Shown: positions 8,104 through 15,867, counted from the first letter of the stretch. The stretch: 25,629 bases of DNA from Phycisphaerales bacterium (GCA_011053245.1 DRGS01000193.1:1-25629), one strand, 5' to 3'. The notes: generated by a model not told the origin, from the letters alone. Numbers and translations are program-made.

Positions 8104-10974
8104 TCAATCCCGTTTTTCCGATTGTTTGATGCTTAGCTCAAAGAATTTCGCTTTTTCAAGGTTCTTCATTTTACTTATACCAACTTCAATCGTTTCTTTA
8201 CTGTTAGCTGCAACTCCAAATATAATGCCGGAGTTTTCATAGTTCTTGAAAACATAATCAAGCCGTTTCATATTTTCATCGAAGAAAGCTATCTCAATAT
8301 CCCACTTTGTTTTCGGATGGGACGTTACGGTTGCCTGCAAAAATGCTTTATTTTTTGTAAACTCTATCGTCCTCAAATATACAAGTGGCGTCTCCTCTGC
8401 CGATGGCAAATTGACCTCGATCTCTTCGCCAAACTTCATAGCCCGGACAAGATAATTACGCGTTCCGCCCGAAACCACGCCCAATTTATGCTTGCCGACA
8501 AAGCTTAAATACTCAAAACCGAATTCCTCACGAAGTTCTGCGGCTTTTCGCCAAACCGGATTCTTGCTTAGCCATTGCATATGGTTTTTTATTTCTTTTG
8601 GCTTTCGAGGCATTTCTGCAAACCCAACTTCCAAAACCGTAATATCCCTGTCGGGAACCTGTTCAAGAAGCCCGGCAAGTTCTTCCAAACTGGTTTTCTG
8701 CCCCTGAAAAGTTATTTCATCTTTGCCGGAAACAATTCTAACAAAACGTCGAACCCGATACCCTCGCTCATCAATATACTTCATCGGCGGGTTTACTGTT
8801 TTTGAAGTACTTCTCGATGTCATTTTTTTATCGACGATCTTGCGGTCTTTCACTACGACGGTAAGTATAGCTTCATTGTTTGTCTCGTCCGTTTCCTTTA
8901 CCGCGTCCTTTGGATCGATAACAACAACGATTTCATTAACTCCTTCTTTTAGCCCAAACGGCATAGAGCATTCATTCCATACCTTATCCGACTCAATCGG
9001 CCCGGCCCCATGCGTCATAGGTTTCTTCTTATCAGGATCGTTGTGATAAAAGTGAACCCCAAACTTGCCGCTAGCCGCCTCGCCCTTATTACCGATAGCA
9101 ACAATAACCTGCCAAAGCCCGCCCTCGGCATACGGCTGTAAACGAACATCGTCAATAGCAACATCAACCGCCCCAGCCGCCGTTTTCGCTCTGACTGTGC
9201 CTATTTTTGAGGCAACGCCCATTATCTGCTGAATGTCTGGCAGGTAGCCTCCTTTGTTGTTAAAGTAAAGGTTGCCGAAACTGCTTCCGCCTTCGGCAGG
9301 ATAGAAGCTTAGGTGCGGCCATCCTTCTTTTTGATAGGTAAATGTTCTTGTAAATTCACCCTGTCCCTTATTTACAACCGGTCCCTGTTTACAAGTTGTC
9401 TCGCCGTTGGTTGCGTACAGATGGAGTTTGGCCTTATCTTGCGACACCAGTTTGTACTTGCCTTTGATCGTGTAAGTCCGACCTGTTTCGATCTTGCCGG
9501 TTGTTCCAAGAATTTCTGTGATCTCAATCGAATCACCAGGCAGAAAATCTTTTGTGGTTTCAATAACTTCAACATCAATTACAGCGATCTCTTTCTTCAA
9601 AACATAATAGGCAGGTTTCATGTGTCGGATCGTATAGTCACCGCTCTTCCATTCAAAGAACATATACGTATCACCGTCGAACTCTTGAATATGATACTTC
9701 GCAGCCGTTTTATCACCGCTGTGCGTAACTACTCCTCTGGTCCAGTTCCACCATGGCTTAAATGTCTTTCCCTCCGGCAGGAAAATAAGCTCCTTGAGAT
9801 ACAGTTCCCCTCCTCCCCATTGTTTTTCACCGGCTTTGAACTGCTCCATCTCCCTGACAAAATCAACCGATGTCCATGTCCCGATCACCTCCGGGTCGTT
9901 AACAAACGGCAAGTTAATATTATCAACCTGTCTGGTATCAAAGCCTGCTTTACGGATCGCTTTGTTAATAAATGGCAGCATCAGCCATATCAGCCCTGCG
10001 ATGACAACTACTTTTATGATCATACCCAGCGGAAACTTCTTAGTACTCGCTTCAACCGAAGCCGGACTTAAAAGTTCGGCATAATCGCCGGCGGGCCCCA
10101 TCTCGGTTATTATCTGCTGATAGTTTTCCCATGTCCTGTCGTCATCCGCTAATTCGCCAAACTTCTGATCGAGATGACAGGCGATATCTTCCAGCACCTC
10201 TTTTTTCCGCGGGCTGGAGACTTTCATAAGTGACTTTTCGACCTGCTGCAAATACCCTTCCTTTAAGTTATCCCACGTGCTGTCACCCGAGCCTGCATCG
10301 ATCTTCATTTCCGCAGCATCGCCGTCAATACCGCCAGCCTCGATTTTTTTATAGATGACATACGAATAAATCGTAATGATAACGGATACGGCGAGTATCG
10401 GCACGAGTACAAACCAGATCGCCACTTGCGCAAATAATGCGCCCGCCATAGCGATAAGCCCGGCTACCTTAAACAGCGGCCCCGAAAACTCATGCGTCTT
10501 TTTCCAGACCGTATCATTACTCAACGTCCACGGCGTCTTAACACCAATAAACCAGTTGCGTTTGATCTTCCCTAATATCATGCCGAGAAAAAAGTACAGC
10601 CCGCCTACCGTGAGCGGCATAATAAAGTTCGCACTTACCTTGACACCTGTGTTCCACAAAAGCATCCAAATGTGAAGGACCAAAAGGAACGCCGTCTGAA
10701 AAAGGATGAACCCCTCGTAATAACTTCTAAACTTTTCGACATTTGCCTTCAGCGGGTCTATCCTGACTATGAGCATAAATGTTGCAGCTATAACGGCCAT
10801 TATGCCGGGCATAAGAAATGCGCAAACTGACTTAGACATATAGCCGTCGACCTGACCTTTACCGTTCCAGTGGCTCGCCATACTCTCCGGCAGCTTGTCA
10901 TAAAAGGCCATGCTCAGAATAAAACCGGCTGCGATCATTAAGTAGATTGCAATTTGCATTTTCGATATCTTCAT
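8104..10974 (-). CDS. SdpI/DUF1648-HAAS-CARDB multidomain membrane protein
   Basis: A 956-residue fusion. Residues 1-210 are a DUF1648/SdpI-type membrane domain with about six helices; YDKLPESMASHWNGKGQVDGY (25-45) is the DUF1648 hallmark and NWFIGVKTPWTLSNDTVWKKTHEFSG (140-165) the SdpI hallmark. Residues 238-305 (YLQQVEKSLMKVSSPRKKEVLEDI to GPAGDYAELL) look like a HAAS/DUF1700-type helical domain, a cytoplasmic module known to accompany PadR regulators. A further helix at 316-336 is followed by about 620 residues, presumably exported, including a CARDB-like beta domain at about 603-711 (NKGEAASGKFGVHFY, ending KETDETNNEAILTV). The ATG overlaps the padR stop (ATGA), with AAAGGAACA upstream. 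The arrangement suggests an extracellular sensor that controls PadR from the membrane; that role is inference. Confidence 0.8.
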   Translation of the reverse strand: MKISKMQIAIYLMIAAGFILSMAFYDKLPESMASHWNGKGQVDGYMSKSVCAFLMPGIMAVIAATFMLIVRIDPLKANVEKFRSYYEGFILFQTAFLLVLHIWMLLWNTGVKVSANFIMPLTVGGLYFFLGMILGKIKRNWFIGVKTPWTLSNDTVWKKTHEFSGPLFKVAGLIAMAGALFAQVAIWFVLVPILAVSVIITIYSYVIYKKIEAGGIDGDAAEMKIDAGSGDSTWDNLKEGYLQQVEKSLMKVSSPRKKEVLEDIACHLDQKFGELADDDRTWENYQQIITEMGPAGDYAELLSPASVEASTKKFPLGMIIKVVVIAGLIWLMLPFINKAIRKAGFDTRQVDNINLPFVNDPEVIGTWTSVDFVREMEQFKAGEKQWGGGELYLKELIFLPEGKTFKPWWNWTRGVVTHSGDKTAAKYHIQEFDGDTYMFFEWKSGDYTIRHMKPAYYVLKKEIAVIDVEVIETTKDFLPGDSIEITEILGTTGKIETGRTYTIKGKYKLVSQDKAKLHLYATNGETTCKQGPVVNKGQGEFTRTFTYQKEGWPHLSFYPAEGGSSFGNLYFNNKGGYLPDIQQIMGVASKIGTVRAKTAAGAVDVAIDDVRLQPYAEGGLWQVIVAIGNKGEAASGKFGVHFYHNDPDKKKPMTHGAGPIESDKVWNECSMPFGLKEGVNEIVVVIDPKDAVKETDETNNEAILTVVVKDRKIVDKKMTSRSTSKTVNPPMKYIDERGYRVRRFVRIVSGKDEITFQGQKTSLEELAGLLEQVPDRDITVLEVGFAEMPRKPKEIKNHMQWLSKNPVWRKAAELREEFGFEYLSFVGKHKLGVVSGGTRNYLVRAMKFGEEIEVNLPSAEETPLVYLRTIEFTKNKAFLQATVTSHPKTKWDIEIAFFDENMKRLDYVFKNYENSGIIFGVAANSKETIEVGISKMKNLEKAKFFELSIKQSEKRD

Positions 10975-11312
10975 GATTGTTCCTTTCCTGTCCTTATATG
11001 TTCGATGCTGTATGAGATCATTTCCCAGTGTCCGTTCATCTGTTCGAGATTCGCCGAACCGAGTTCCGTAAGCCGGAAATATTTCCGGGGCGGGCCGTCC
11101 GGCGAAGCCTGAGATTCGCTTTCGATCATCTTGTCCGTCTTTAGTCTTGCAAGGATCGGGTAAATATTACCCTCGCGGATCTTGAGCCCCTCGATCTGCT
11201 TAAGCTTCTGCACCATCTCATAGCCGTGCCTCGCAGAACTGCTTAACAGGTTAAGAATAACAAGCTCTAAAAGCCCTTTTCTAAGCTGGGTCTGCCAATT
11301 TTGTAAATTCAT
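10971..11312 (-). CDS. PadR-family transcriptional regulator
   Basis: A 113-residue winged-helix repressor. It has the PadR signature: KGLLELVILNLLSSSARHGYEMVQKLKQ (about residues 12-39), then REGNIYPILARLKTDKMIES and PPRKYFRLTELGSANLE. The short C-terminal helix (about 88-108) would form the dimer. PadR proteins of this class usually repress their own promoter and that of a linked membrane protein. Here the stop overlaps the start of the SdpI/HAAS gene by four bases, so the two are translationally coupled. A palindrome over the promoter (11453-11471) is a likely autoregulatory operator. The inducing signal is unknown, but the linked HAAS domain suggests it comes from the membrane. Confidence 0.92.
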   Translation of the reverse strand: MNLQNWQTQLRKGLLELVILNLLSSSARHGYEMVQKLKQIEGLKIREGNIYPILARLKTDKMIESESQASPDGPPRKYFRLTELGSANLEQMNGHWEMISYSIEHIRTGKEQS

Positions 11313-11452
11313 TAGTCACACCAATCACAATTAAAATGCATTTTTGTTCGCGGTTAAGTTTCTTTACGACAATACATTACGATTTCCAACGCGAAAATTT
11401 ACGACCCTATAAGGGTCTCACCTCAATTTCATAAAAACATGCCATCTTTCAC

Positions 11453-11471
11453 TATACTATAATACAGTATA
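11453..11471. promoter_or_regulatory. Operator-like inverted repeat on the padR promoter
   Basis: TATACT and AGTATA are perfect inverted arms separated by seven bases. The repeat covers the -10 and part of the spacer of the padR promoter. CAGTATACTG (11465-11474) is itself a perfect 10-base palindrome overlapping it. Occupation would block RNA polymerase. Assignment to PadR rests on position. Confidence 0.5.
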
Positions 11472-11483
11472 CTGCCAAGTCAA
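11456..11483 (-). promoter_or_regulatory. Sigma-70-type promoter of padR and the SdpI/HAAS gene
   Basis: Minus strand TTGACT (11478-11483) and TATAGT (11456-11461), 16 bases apart. It leaves a leader of about 135 bases before padR, with a small GACCC/GGGTC hairpin at 11403-11417. Confidence 0.65.
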
Positions 11484-11523
11484 GTACTTTTTTAAAAAAA
11501 ACAAATATTTATTACCTTCCAAT

Positions 11524-11550
11524 ATTACGACAGGCGTATAACGCCGTAAT
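11524..11550. repeat. Interrupted inverted repeat upstream of the repressor region
   Basis: ATTACG (11524-11529) pairs with CGTAAT (11545-11550), and GCGT (11534-11537) with ACGC (11541-11544), leaving a four-base bulge. It lies between the divergent padR promoter and the consensus promoter at 11566. It could be an operator or a shared transcription barrier. Confidence 0.3.
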
Positions 11551-11565
11551 TGTTCAAAAAAACAC

Positions 11566-11594
11566 TTGACAAATAATCATCGGCTTTGTATAAT
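11566..11594 (+). promoter_or_regulatory. Perfect-consensus sigma-70 promoter
   Basis: TTGACA at 11566-11571, a 17-base spacer, and TATAAT at 11589-11594. Transcription should start near 11601 and run through the low-complexity ORF towards the LexA-like repressor gene. An unregulated promoter of this strength would be very active, which fits the operator-like palindrome over its start site. Confidence 0.8.
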
Positions 11595-11602
11595 GTTCAC
11601 AT

Positions 11603-11622
11603 AACAATCAGGATAGATTGTT
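11603..11622. promoter_or_regulatory. Operator-like inverted repeat at the transcription start
   Basis: AACAATC and GATTGTT are perfect 7-base arms with a six-base spacer, placed from about +3 to +22 of the consensus promoter. The position suits repression. The nearest candidate repressor is the LexA-like protein encoded downstream; this link is inferred. Confidence 0.5.
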
Positions 11623-11629
11623 GCGAGTA

Positions 11630-11995
11630 ATGGGGCACGAAAACATGAAAAAACAACAAAACACAGAAACACCGCAAAACACCACAAAAACCTCAAAAAC
11701 CTCACCTTTTCTGGATAAAAACGTGATTTCGGCAAACAAAATAATGAAAAACAAAGCCAATTTCAATAGCATAAAATTGACCGTAACATCTTGTGATACA
11801 GTGATTTACAACGCTTTATCCCCAAAAACCCAAAACGGAACAAAGCCAAACAAAGCCAATCCAAACCCAATCCAAACCCAATTTAAAACCAATATTTCGT
11901 TAAATAAATACCTAATTTCTTGTTGCATTAAGCGAAATTTAATGTACAATTACAATATAAGCCGAATATTTAAGGACAGATCAATCTCTAATTGA
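11630..11995 (+). CDS. Low-complexity Asn/Lys/Thr-rich ORF, doubtful protein
   Basis: An open frame of 121 codons from the ATG at 11630 (a second ATG is at 11645; a TTG at 11618 lies inside the operator-like repeat). The text is very rich in Asn, Lys, Thr, Gln and Pro, for example KTQNGTKPNKANPNPIQTQF, and shows no domain, signal peptide or membrane helix. The DNA at 11841-11882 contains near-tandem CCAAACCCAAT units. From memory, similar KPNxTQFKPN-type ORFs occur in many copies in planctomycete genomes, which would make this a repeat-derived frame rather than a conserved gene. No good ribosome-binding site is present. It is probably transcribed from the consensus promoter, possibly as the leader of the repressor mRNA. 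Confidence 0.3.
   Translation: MGHENMKKQQNTETPQNTTKTSKTSPFLDKNVISANKIMKNKANFNSIKLTVTSCDTVIYNALSPKTQNGTKPNKANPNPIQTQFKTNISLNKYLISCCIKRNLMYNYNISRIFKDRSISN
11933..11961 (+). promoter_or_regulatory. Possible second promoter for the LexA-like repressor
   Basis: TTGCAT (11933-11938) and TATAAG (11956-11961) are spaced by 17 bases and lie about 48 bases before the start codon. Both boxes deviate from consensus. Confidence 0.35.
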
Positions 11996-12008
11996 AAGGA
12001 ACAGGGCT

Positions 12009-12785
12009 ATGTCATTAGGTCAGATTCTCAGAAAACGGCGTGAATCGATGGATCTAACATTGGATGAGGTCGCTTTCAGCACTGGTTTTTCGAAACCTTA
12101 TCTCTCCACCATCGAAACCGGAAGGGTGAATAATCCGCCACGTGACCGATTGCTGGACAAATTAGAAACTGTTCTCAAGTTCGAAAAGGGACTGCTAAGG
12201 TATATCGCCCATGTCGAGGGTATGCCCTCCGATGTCCGCGAGGACTACGAAAACATAAATGCCCAGAACCGCAAGTTCAAGGAGATCATACGCAATCTCA
12301 TAGAGCATAAAACCGACACTTACGAATTAAAGAATATGATCAGCAATGACGAATTAAACATCGACCGCCCTGCTGTAAAGATAACCGCGGGAATATTAGT
12401 GCCCGTCATCAACAAGGTCACCGCCGGATACCCCGCTGACTCGGACGACCTCGGCTATCCCGTTGGATATGCCGACGATTATGTGCGTTGCCCGGACATA
12501 CACGACCCGAACGCTTTTGCCGTACGCGTCATAGGCGATTCGATGGAAGAAAAATTCCAGGAAGGTGACATTGTAGTATTCTCACCCGCCGCCGAGGTTC
12601 GCAGCGGAAACGACTGCTTCGTACGATTTGCATCGCCGCATGAGAGTACCTTTAAGCGGGTATATTTCGAAGGTGGCGATACCGTCCGGCTCCAACCGAG
12701 GAACCCGAAGTATCCACCAATGATGACCACCGGCAGTCGCATAAACGGGCTATATCGAGCGACAATAAAATACGAAATGCTGTAA
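12009..12785 (+). CDS. HTH-peptidase S24 (LexA/CI-like) self-cleaving repressor
   Basis: A 258-residue repressor. Residues 4-60 form an XRE-type HTH (LGQILRKRRESMDLTLDEVA, then FSKPYLSTIETGR). Residues 75-115 are a helical linker. The C-terminal half is a peptidase S24/LexA domain: cleavage site Ala139-Gly140 in VTAGYPA, catalytic Ser178 in VIGDSMEEKF, catalytic Lys216 in STFKRVYF. Spacings (39 and 38 residues) match the LexA/CI layout. Such proteins bind operators as dimers and cut themselves when RecA filaments form, so the target should be induced by DNA damage. It resembles a phage-type CI repressor more than canonical LexA in its HTH, but no phage genes adjoin. AAAGGA lies upstream. Its stop is six bases from the convergent cbiO stop. 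Confidence 0.9.
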   Translation: MSLGQILRKRRESMDLTLDEVAFSTGFSKPYLSTIETGRVNNPPRDRLLDKLETVLKFEKGLLRYIAHVEGMPSDVREDYENINAQNRKFKEIIRNLIEHKTDTYELKNMISNDELNIDRPAVKITAGILVPVINKVTAGYPADSDDLGYPVGYADDYVRCPDIHDPNAFAVRVIGDSMEEKFQEGDIVVFSPAAEVRSGNDCFVRFASPHESTFKRVYFEGGDTVRLQPRNPKYPPMMTTGSRINGLYRATIKYEML

Positions 12786-12791
12786 CGGCAG

Positions 12792-13517
12792 TTAGCTGGT
12801 CAGGCATGACGGAACTTCGAGACCGTGTTTTTTCATCAGGTCCGCATCCGTCATTACCCTGGCCGCCGAACCGGTAGTAATTATTCTCCCGCCATCCATC
12901 AAAATGACGCTCTCGCATGTACGAGCGGCGAAGTCCATATTGCACGTCGCGATCAGAAGCGTTTGCGGCAGAGACTTTAACATTTCGATCAGCGAGTTTC
13001 GGCTCCTCGGATCGAGGCTGGTATCCGGTTCGTCCATTGTGATTATTTCCGGATCCATCGAAAGCACCGTAGCGATCGCAGCCGAACGTTTTTGGCCCGC
13101 CGACAGATGATGCGGCGGACGATTTTCCATACCCGTTAACCCGACGGTTTGCAGAGCATGGTGCGTTCGCTGCCTGACCTCGTCGTCACTGAGGCCTATA
13201 TTCATTGGCCCGAAGGCGATATCGTCGAAGAGCGTCGGCATGAAAAGCTGTTCATCGGGATTTTGCAAAACGGAGGTTATTTTCGTTCGGATCACTTTTT
13301 TGTTTTCATCCGATGCTGCGATCCCGGCAATTTTTATTTTGCCGCTGCCCTTGAGAAATAAACTTATCGCCAGCAGCAGAGTTGATTTGCCGGCGCCGTT
13401 GGGACCGATCAGGGCGACTTTGCTGCCTTGCTCTACACTTAGAGTGATATCGTCGAGTGCCTTGACCCCGTCATGGTAATCGTAGGATAAATTTTCTATT
13501 TCGATAGCGTAAGACAT
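12792..13517 (-). CDS. cbiO: Cobalt/nickel ECF transporter ATP-binding subunit (H-loop altered)
   Basis: The 241-residue ATPase drives import with CbiQ and CbiM. Motifs in order: Walker A GPNGAGKST (38-46), Q-loop LQNPDEQLF (Gln85), signature LSAGQ (138-142), Walker B IITMDEP with Asp162-Glu163, and D-loop SLDP. The H-loop, usually THD in this family, reads TCN: Cys192 (TGC) stands where the switch histidine belongs. The codons are clear, so this is not a frameshift. ECF modules usually use two ATPases or a homodimer; only one gene is here. The protein starts four bases after the cbiQ stop and is the last gene of the cbiMQO cluster. Metal specificity (Co or Ni) cannot be told from this subunit. 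Confidence 0.9.
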   Translation of the reverse strand: MSYAIEIENLSYDYHDGVKALDDITLSVEQGSKVALIGPNGAGKSTLLLAISLFLKGSGKIKIAGIAASDENKKVIRTKITSVLQNPDEQLFMPTLFDDIAFGPMNIGLSDDEVRQRTHHALQTVGLTGMENRPPHHLSAGQKRSAAIATVLSMDPEIITMDEPDTSLDPRSRNSLIEMLKSLPQTLLIATCNMDFAARTCESVILMDGGRIITTGSAARVMTDADLMKKHGLEVPSCLTS

Positions 13518-13520
13518 CGG

Positions 13521-14291
13521 TTAGTAAGTTGTCCTTATAAAATACATTATCGCCAAAAATACGATAAGGGCGGCGACATAAAACCAGTCGGCGGTTTTTG
13601 TTTTCATCTTTGACATTGTTCGCAAGTCGCCTTTGAAACCTCTGGCTTGCATGGAGATGTTTATTCTCGATGCGCTGTCTATGGAGGATACGCATAAAGT
13701 ACCGATCATCGCAGCGGCGGTTTTCAGTTCCTGCTTCGCACCGAGGTTGCGAAGTTTTCGACCCTGTCTTGCGCGAATGATACGGTGTGCCTTTTCGGTT
13801 AACACAAAAATGTATCGGTGAAGAAAGCCGAGTTGTATGATGAGCAGTTTCGGTACGGCAAGTTTCGACATAGCCGCGAGAAGATCGGCGAAACGAGTTG
13901 TCGCCACCAGCGAGATCAATGCGGTCATGGTAACGATGAACTTGCCCATTATCGAAAAACAGCGGAGTATCCCGTTGGTCGTCTGCCATTGCACCGGGCC
14001 AAAGCTTACCGCGATCGGCGTCCGGTCGTACCAGATACTGCTCAAGGCAAAAACGGCTATGAAGGGGCTGACGATCAGTAACTGCTTGAGGACGAATTTT
14101 AGCGGCAGGTGAGCGATAGTTATTATCGCAAAGGGCCAGATGATATAACATGCGAGGATGCTGACCAGTACCGGCGGCAGGGAGATTACGCAAACGCTGA
14201 AGATGACGGTCGCGATAAGTTTCACTCGCCCGTCGAGGCGATGGATCGGCGAATCCTGAAAGGACAGTCTGTCAATTTGGACATGGTGCAT
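13521..14291 (-). CDS. cbiQ: Cobalt/nickel ECF transporter transmembrane subunit
   Basis: The 256-residue T component couples the ATPases to the metal-binding subunit. It begins with SPIHRLDGRVKLIATVIFSVCVI, the typical CbiQ opening, and has about five hydrophobic helices (30-60, 65-85, 110-130, 145-165, 235-252). The two cytoplasmic coupling motifs are visible as RIIRARQGRK (about 168-177) and SMQARGFKGD (about 220-229); the first has ARQG where ARG is more common. The start codon lies 20 bases inside the end of cbiM, and the stop is three bases before the cbiO start, so the three genes are translationally coupled. Confidence 0.9.
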   Translation of the reverse strand: MHHVQIDRLSFQDSPIHRLDGRVKLIATVIFSVCVISLPPVLVSILACYIIWPFAIITIAHLPLKFVLKQLLIVSPFIAVFALSSIWYDRTPIAVSFGPVQWQTTNGILRCFSIMGKFIVTMTALISLVATTRFADLLAAMSKLAVPKLLIIQLGFLHRYIFVLTEKAHRIIRARQGRKLRNLGAKQELKTAAAMIGTLCVSSIDSASRINISMQARGFKGDLRTMSKMKTKTADWFYVAALIVFLAIMYFIRTTY

Positions 14292-15210
14292 TGCGGTTCC
14301 TTTTGGCTATCAAGCGGCCCGATAGATAGATCAGTATCAGTGTCATTGCCGAACCTGTTACAGTGGCGAAACTTGTCCAGTTTTTGTGGCCGCCGGCTGC
14401 GTTAAGCGTGTAATCGGGTAAGGGGGAAAGCTTTGCATGCTGATCCGAACGGTGGGAAGAACTCCATTCAAGGCCGTCGGGTTTGTCGCTGGCGATGAGC
14501 GGTAGAAAAACCGCGGTAATTATAGTTATCACAATAATGGTAAAGTAAAGTGAGCCTCTTGAAAGTTTGGGGGAAGAAGCGTTTGGAACAATCGCGAAAT
14601 TGGGCCGGGTCCGTCGCAGATATGTAAGTACGGCTGCGGTAATGAGGCCCTCGATTAGACCAATGATAGCGTACGTTGAGAGCATGGCGACTGTAAATGT
14701 CATCAGTGGAACCTTCAGTACCCCGGAGATCGCGGCTTGGATGATGACCAGCCCAGCTCCTGTTATAACCGCGGCAAGGCAGGCGGCGATCGTCGAAAAG
14801 TGGAGACGCAATCTGCTGGCGAACAGATCGTAAATCGCGTACCCTACGAAGGACGGGACGATCGCGATATTGATCAAGTTACAGCCGAGAGCAAGCAGTC
14901 CGCCATCCTGAAATATCAGGCACTGGACGATCACAACAGATGACAGGACTATCGACGCGGCGTATGGGCCGAGGATTATCGCAAGCAGAACCGCTCCTGT
15001 GATATGGCCGCTGGCAGCCGGCATAAGCGGCAGGGGAAAATTGACCATCTGGGCAGCAAAGATAAAGGCCCCTAAAACGCCCATCATAGCGAGGTCCTCA
15101 GGGTTTATAAGCTTTCGCCCCTTGCGGCAGATGAAAGCGAGGGCTGCTGAGGCAAGTGCGCATGTCCCGGCTGCTACGGGCGGTGAAAGCAGTTCATTTT
15201 GTATATGCAT
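14272..15210 (-). CDS. cbiM: Cobalt/nickel ECF transporter substrate-binding subunit, CbiM-PDGLE fusion
   Basis: A 312-residue membrane protein. Residues 1-200 are CbiM: Met1-His2 and His69 (SGHITGA) match the positions whose amine and imidazoles hold the metal in characterised NikM/CbiM proteins, and about seven helices follow. Residues 215-305 are the accessory domain normally made as a separate CbiN/NikN protein: a helix, an exposed loop containing PDGLE (244-248), and a final helix. The usual Gly after the N-terminal MHI is Glu6 here (MHIQNELLSP), a small departure. AAAGGG lies eight bases before the ATG, and a promoter with a 60-base leader precedes it. Together with CbiQ and CbiO it imports Co2+ or Ni2+. 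Confidence 0.9.
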   Translation of the reverse strand: MHIQNELLSPPVAAGTCALASAALAFICRKGRKLINPEDLAMMGVLGAFIFAAQMVNFPLPLMPAASGHITGAVLLAIILGPYAASIVLSSVVIVQCLIFQDGGLLALGCNLINIAIVPSFVGYAIYDLFASRLRLHFSTIAACLAAVITGAGLVIIQAAISGVLKVPLMTFTVAMLSTYAIIGLIEGLITAAVLTYLRRTRPNFAIVPNASSPKLSRGSLYFTIIVITIITAVFLPLIASDKPDGLEWSSSHRSDQHAKLSPLPDYTLNAAGGHKNWTSFATVTGSAMTLILIYLSGRLIAKRNRNAPCPN

Positions 15211-15241
15211 CGGGTCAACCCTTTGATCGATCTCAATTTTA

Positions 15242-15265
15242 CGTCAGCACATCTACCGGCTGATG
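15242..15265 (-). promoter_or_regulatory. Inverted repeat in the cbiM leader
   Basis: CATCAGC and GCTGACG (minus-strand sense) pair with one mismatch across a ten-base loop. The site lies just downstream of the cbiM -10 box and could be a metalloregulator operator or a leader hairpin. I see no NikR-type site and no cobalamin riboswitch. Confidence 0.3.
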
Positions 15266-15271
15266 CGCATA

Positions 15272-15300
15272 AAAATACCAAATTCGTGCTACCCTGTCAA
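15272..15300 (-). promoter_or_regulatory. Sigma-70-type promoter of cbiMQO
   Basis: Minus strand TTGACA (15295-15300), 17-base spacer, TATTTT (15272-15277). The -35 lies immediately after the T-run of the terminator of the polyaspartate gene. Confidence 0.7.
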
Positions 15301-15301
15301 G

Positions 15302-15345
15302 AAAAAAATACCGCCGTTTGATTCGCTTCCATCGCGCGACGGTAT
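15302..15345 (-). terminator. Intrinsic terminator of the polyaspartate gene
   Basis: On the minus strand ATACCGTCG (15337-15345) pairs with CGGCGGTAT (15308-15316), nine pairs including one G-T wobble, around a 20-base loop, and runs into a string of T (15302-15308). It separates the polyaspartate gene from the cbiM promoter. Confidence 0.65.
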
Positions 15346-15382
15346 CCATTTCGATATAACACACTGTTATGTCATATTTGAT

Positions 15383-15682
<300 letters not shown>

Positions 15683-15719
15683 GATTCTGCTCCTTAATAA
15701 AAACAATTCACGGTTCAAT

Positions 15720-15757
15720 GCCTGCTACCGTAGTCAGGCCATTCCTGTCCCATTATA
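15720..15757 (-). promoter_or_regulatory. -10 box and leader hairpin of the polyaspartate gene
   Basis: TATAAT (minus strand, 15752-15757) lies about 70 bases before the start codon; no good -35 box is visible in the A/T run upstream. GCCTG (15720-15724) and CAGGC (15735-15739) form an inverted repeat at about +6 to +25 that could be an operator or a leader hairpin. Confidence 0.45.
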
Positions 15758-15827
15758 TCAAAATTGATCTCAATAAAATAAAAAAAATAAAAAAAATTTG
15801 TAAAAGTTAAAATACCCGCCCCGCCGT

Positions 15828-15867
15828 CGAAAAAACCCTGTTTTTTGTGCATCTATCGGGTTTTTCG
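15828..15867. terminator. Possible bidirectional terminator between trpC and the polyaspartate gene
   Basis: CGAAAAAACCC (15828-15838) and GGGTTTTTCG (15858-15867) pair with one bulged A around a 19-base loop. A second, wider inverted repeat (15875-15882 with 15939-15946) overlaps the trpC stop. Neither is a textbook terminator. Confidence 0.35.

Noticed and set aside
13471..14193. 240-codon open frame on the minus strand overlapping cbiQ
   Set aside because: Shadow of cbiQ in another frame; composition is Arg/His-rich with no motif.
15211..15382. Cobalamin riboswitch or NikR site upstream of cbiM
   Set aside because: I looked for conserved B12-box-like sequence and GTATGA-type palindromes and found neither; the leader is only about 60 bases.
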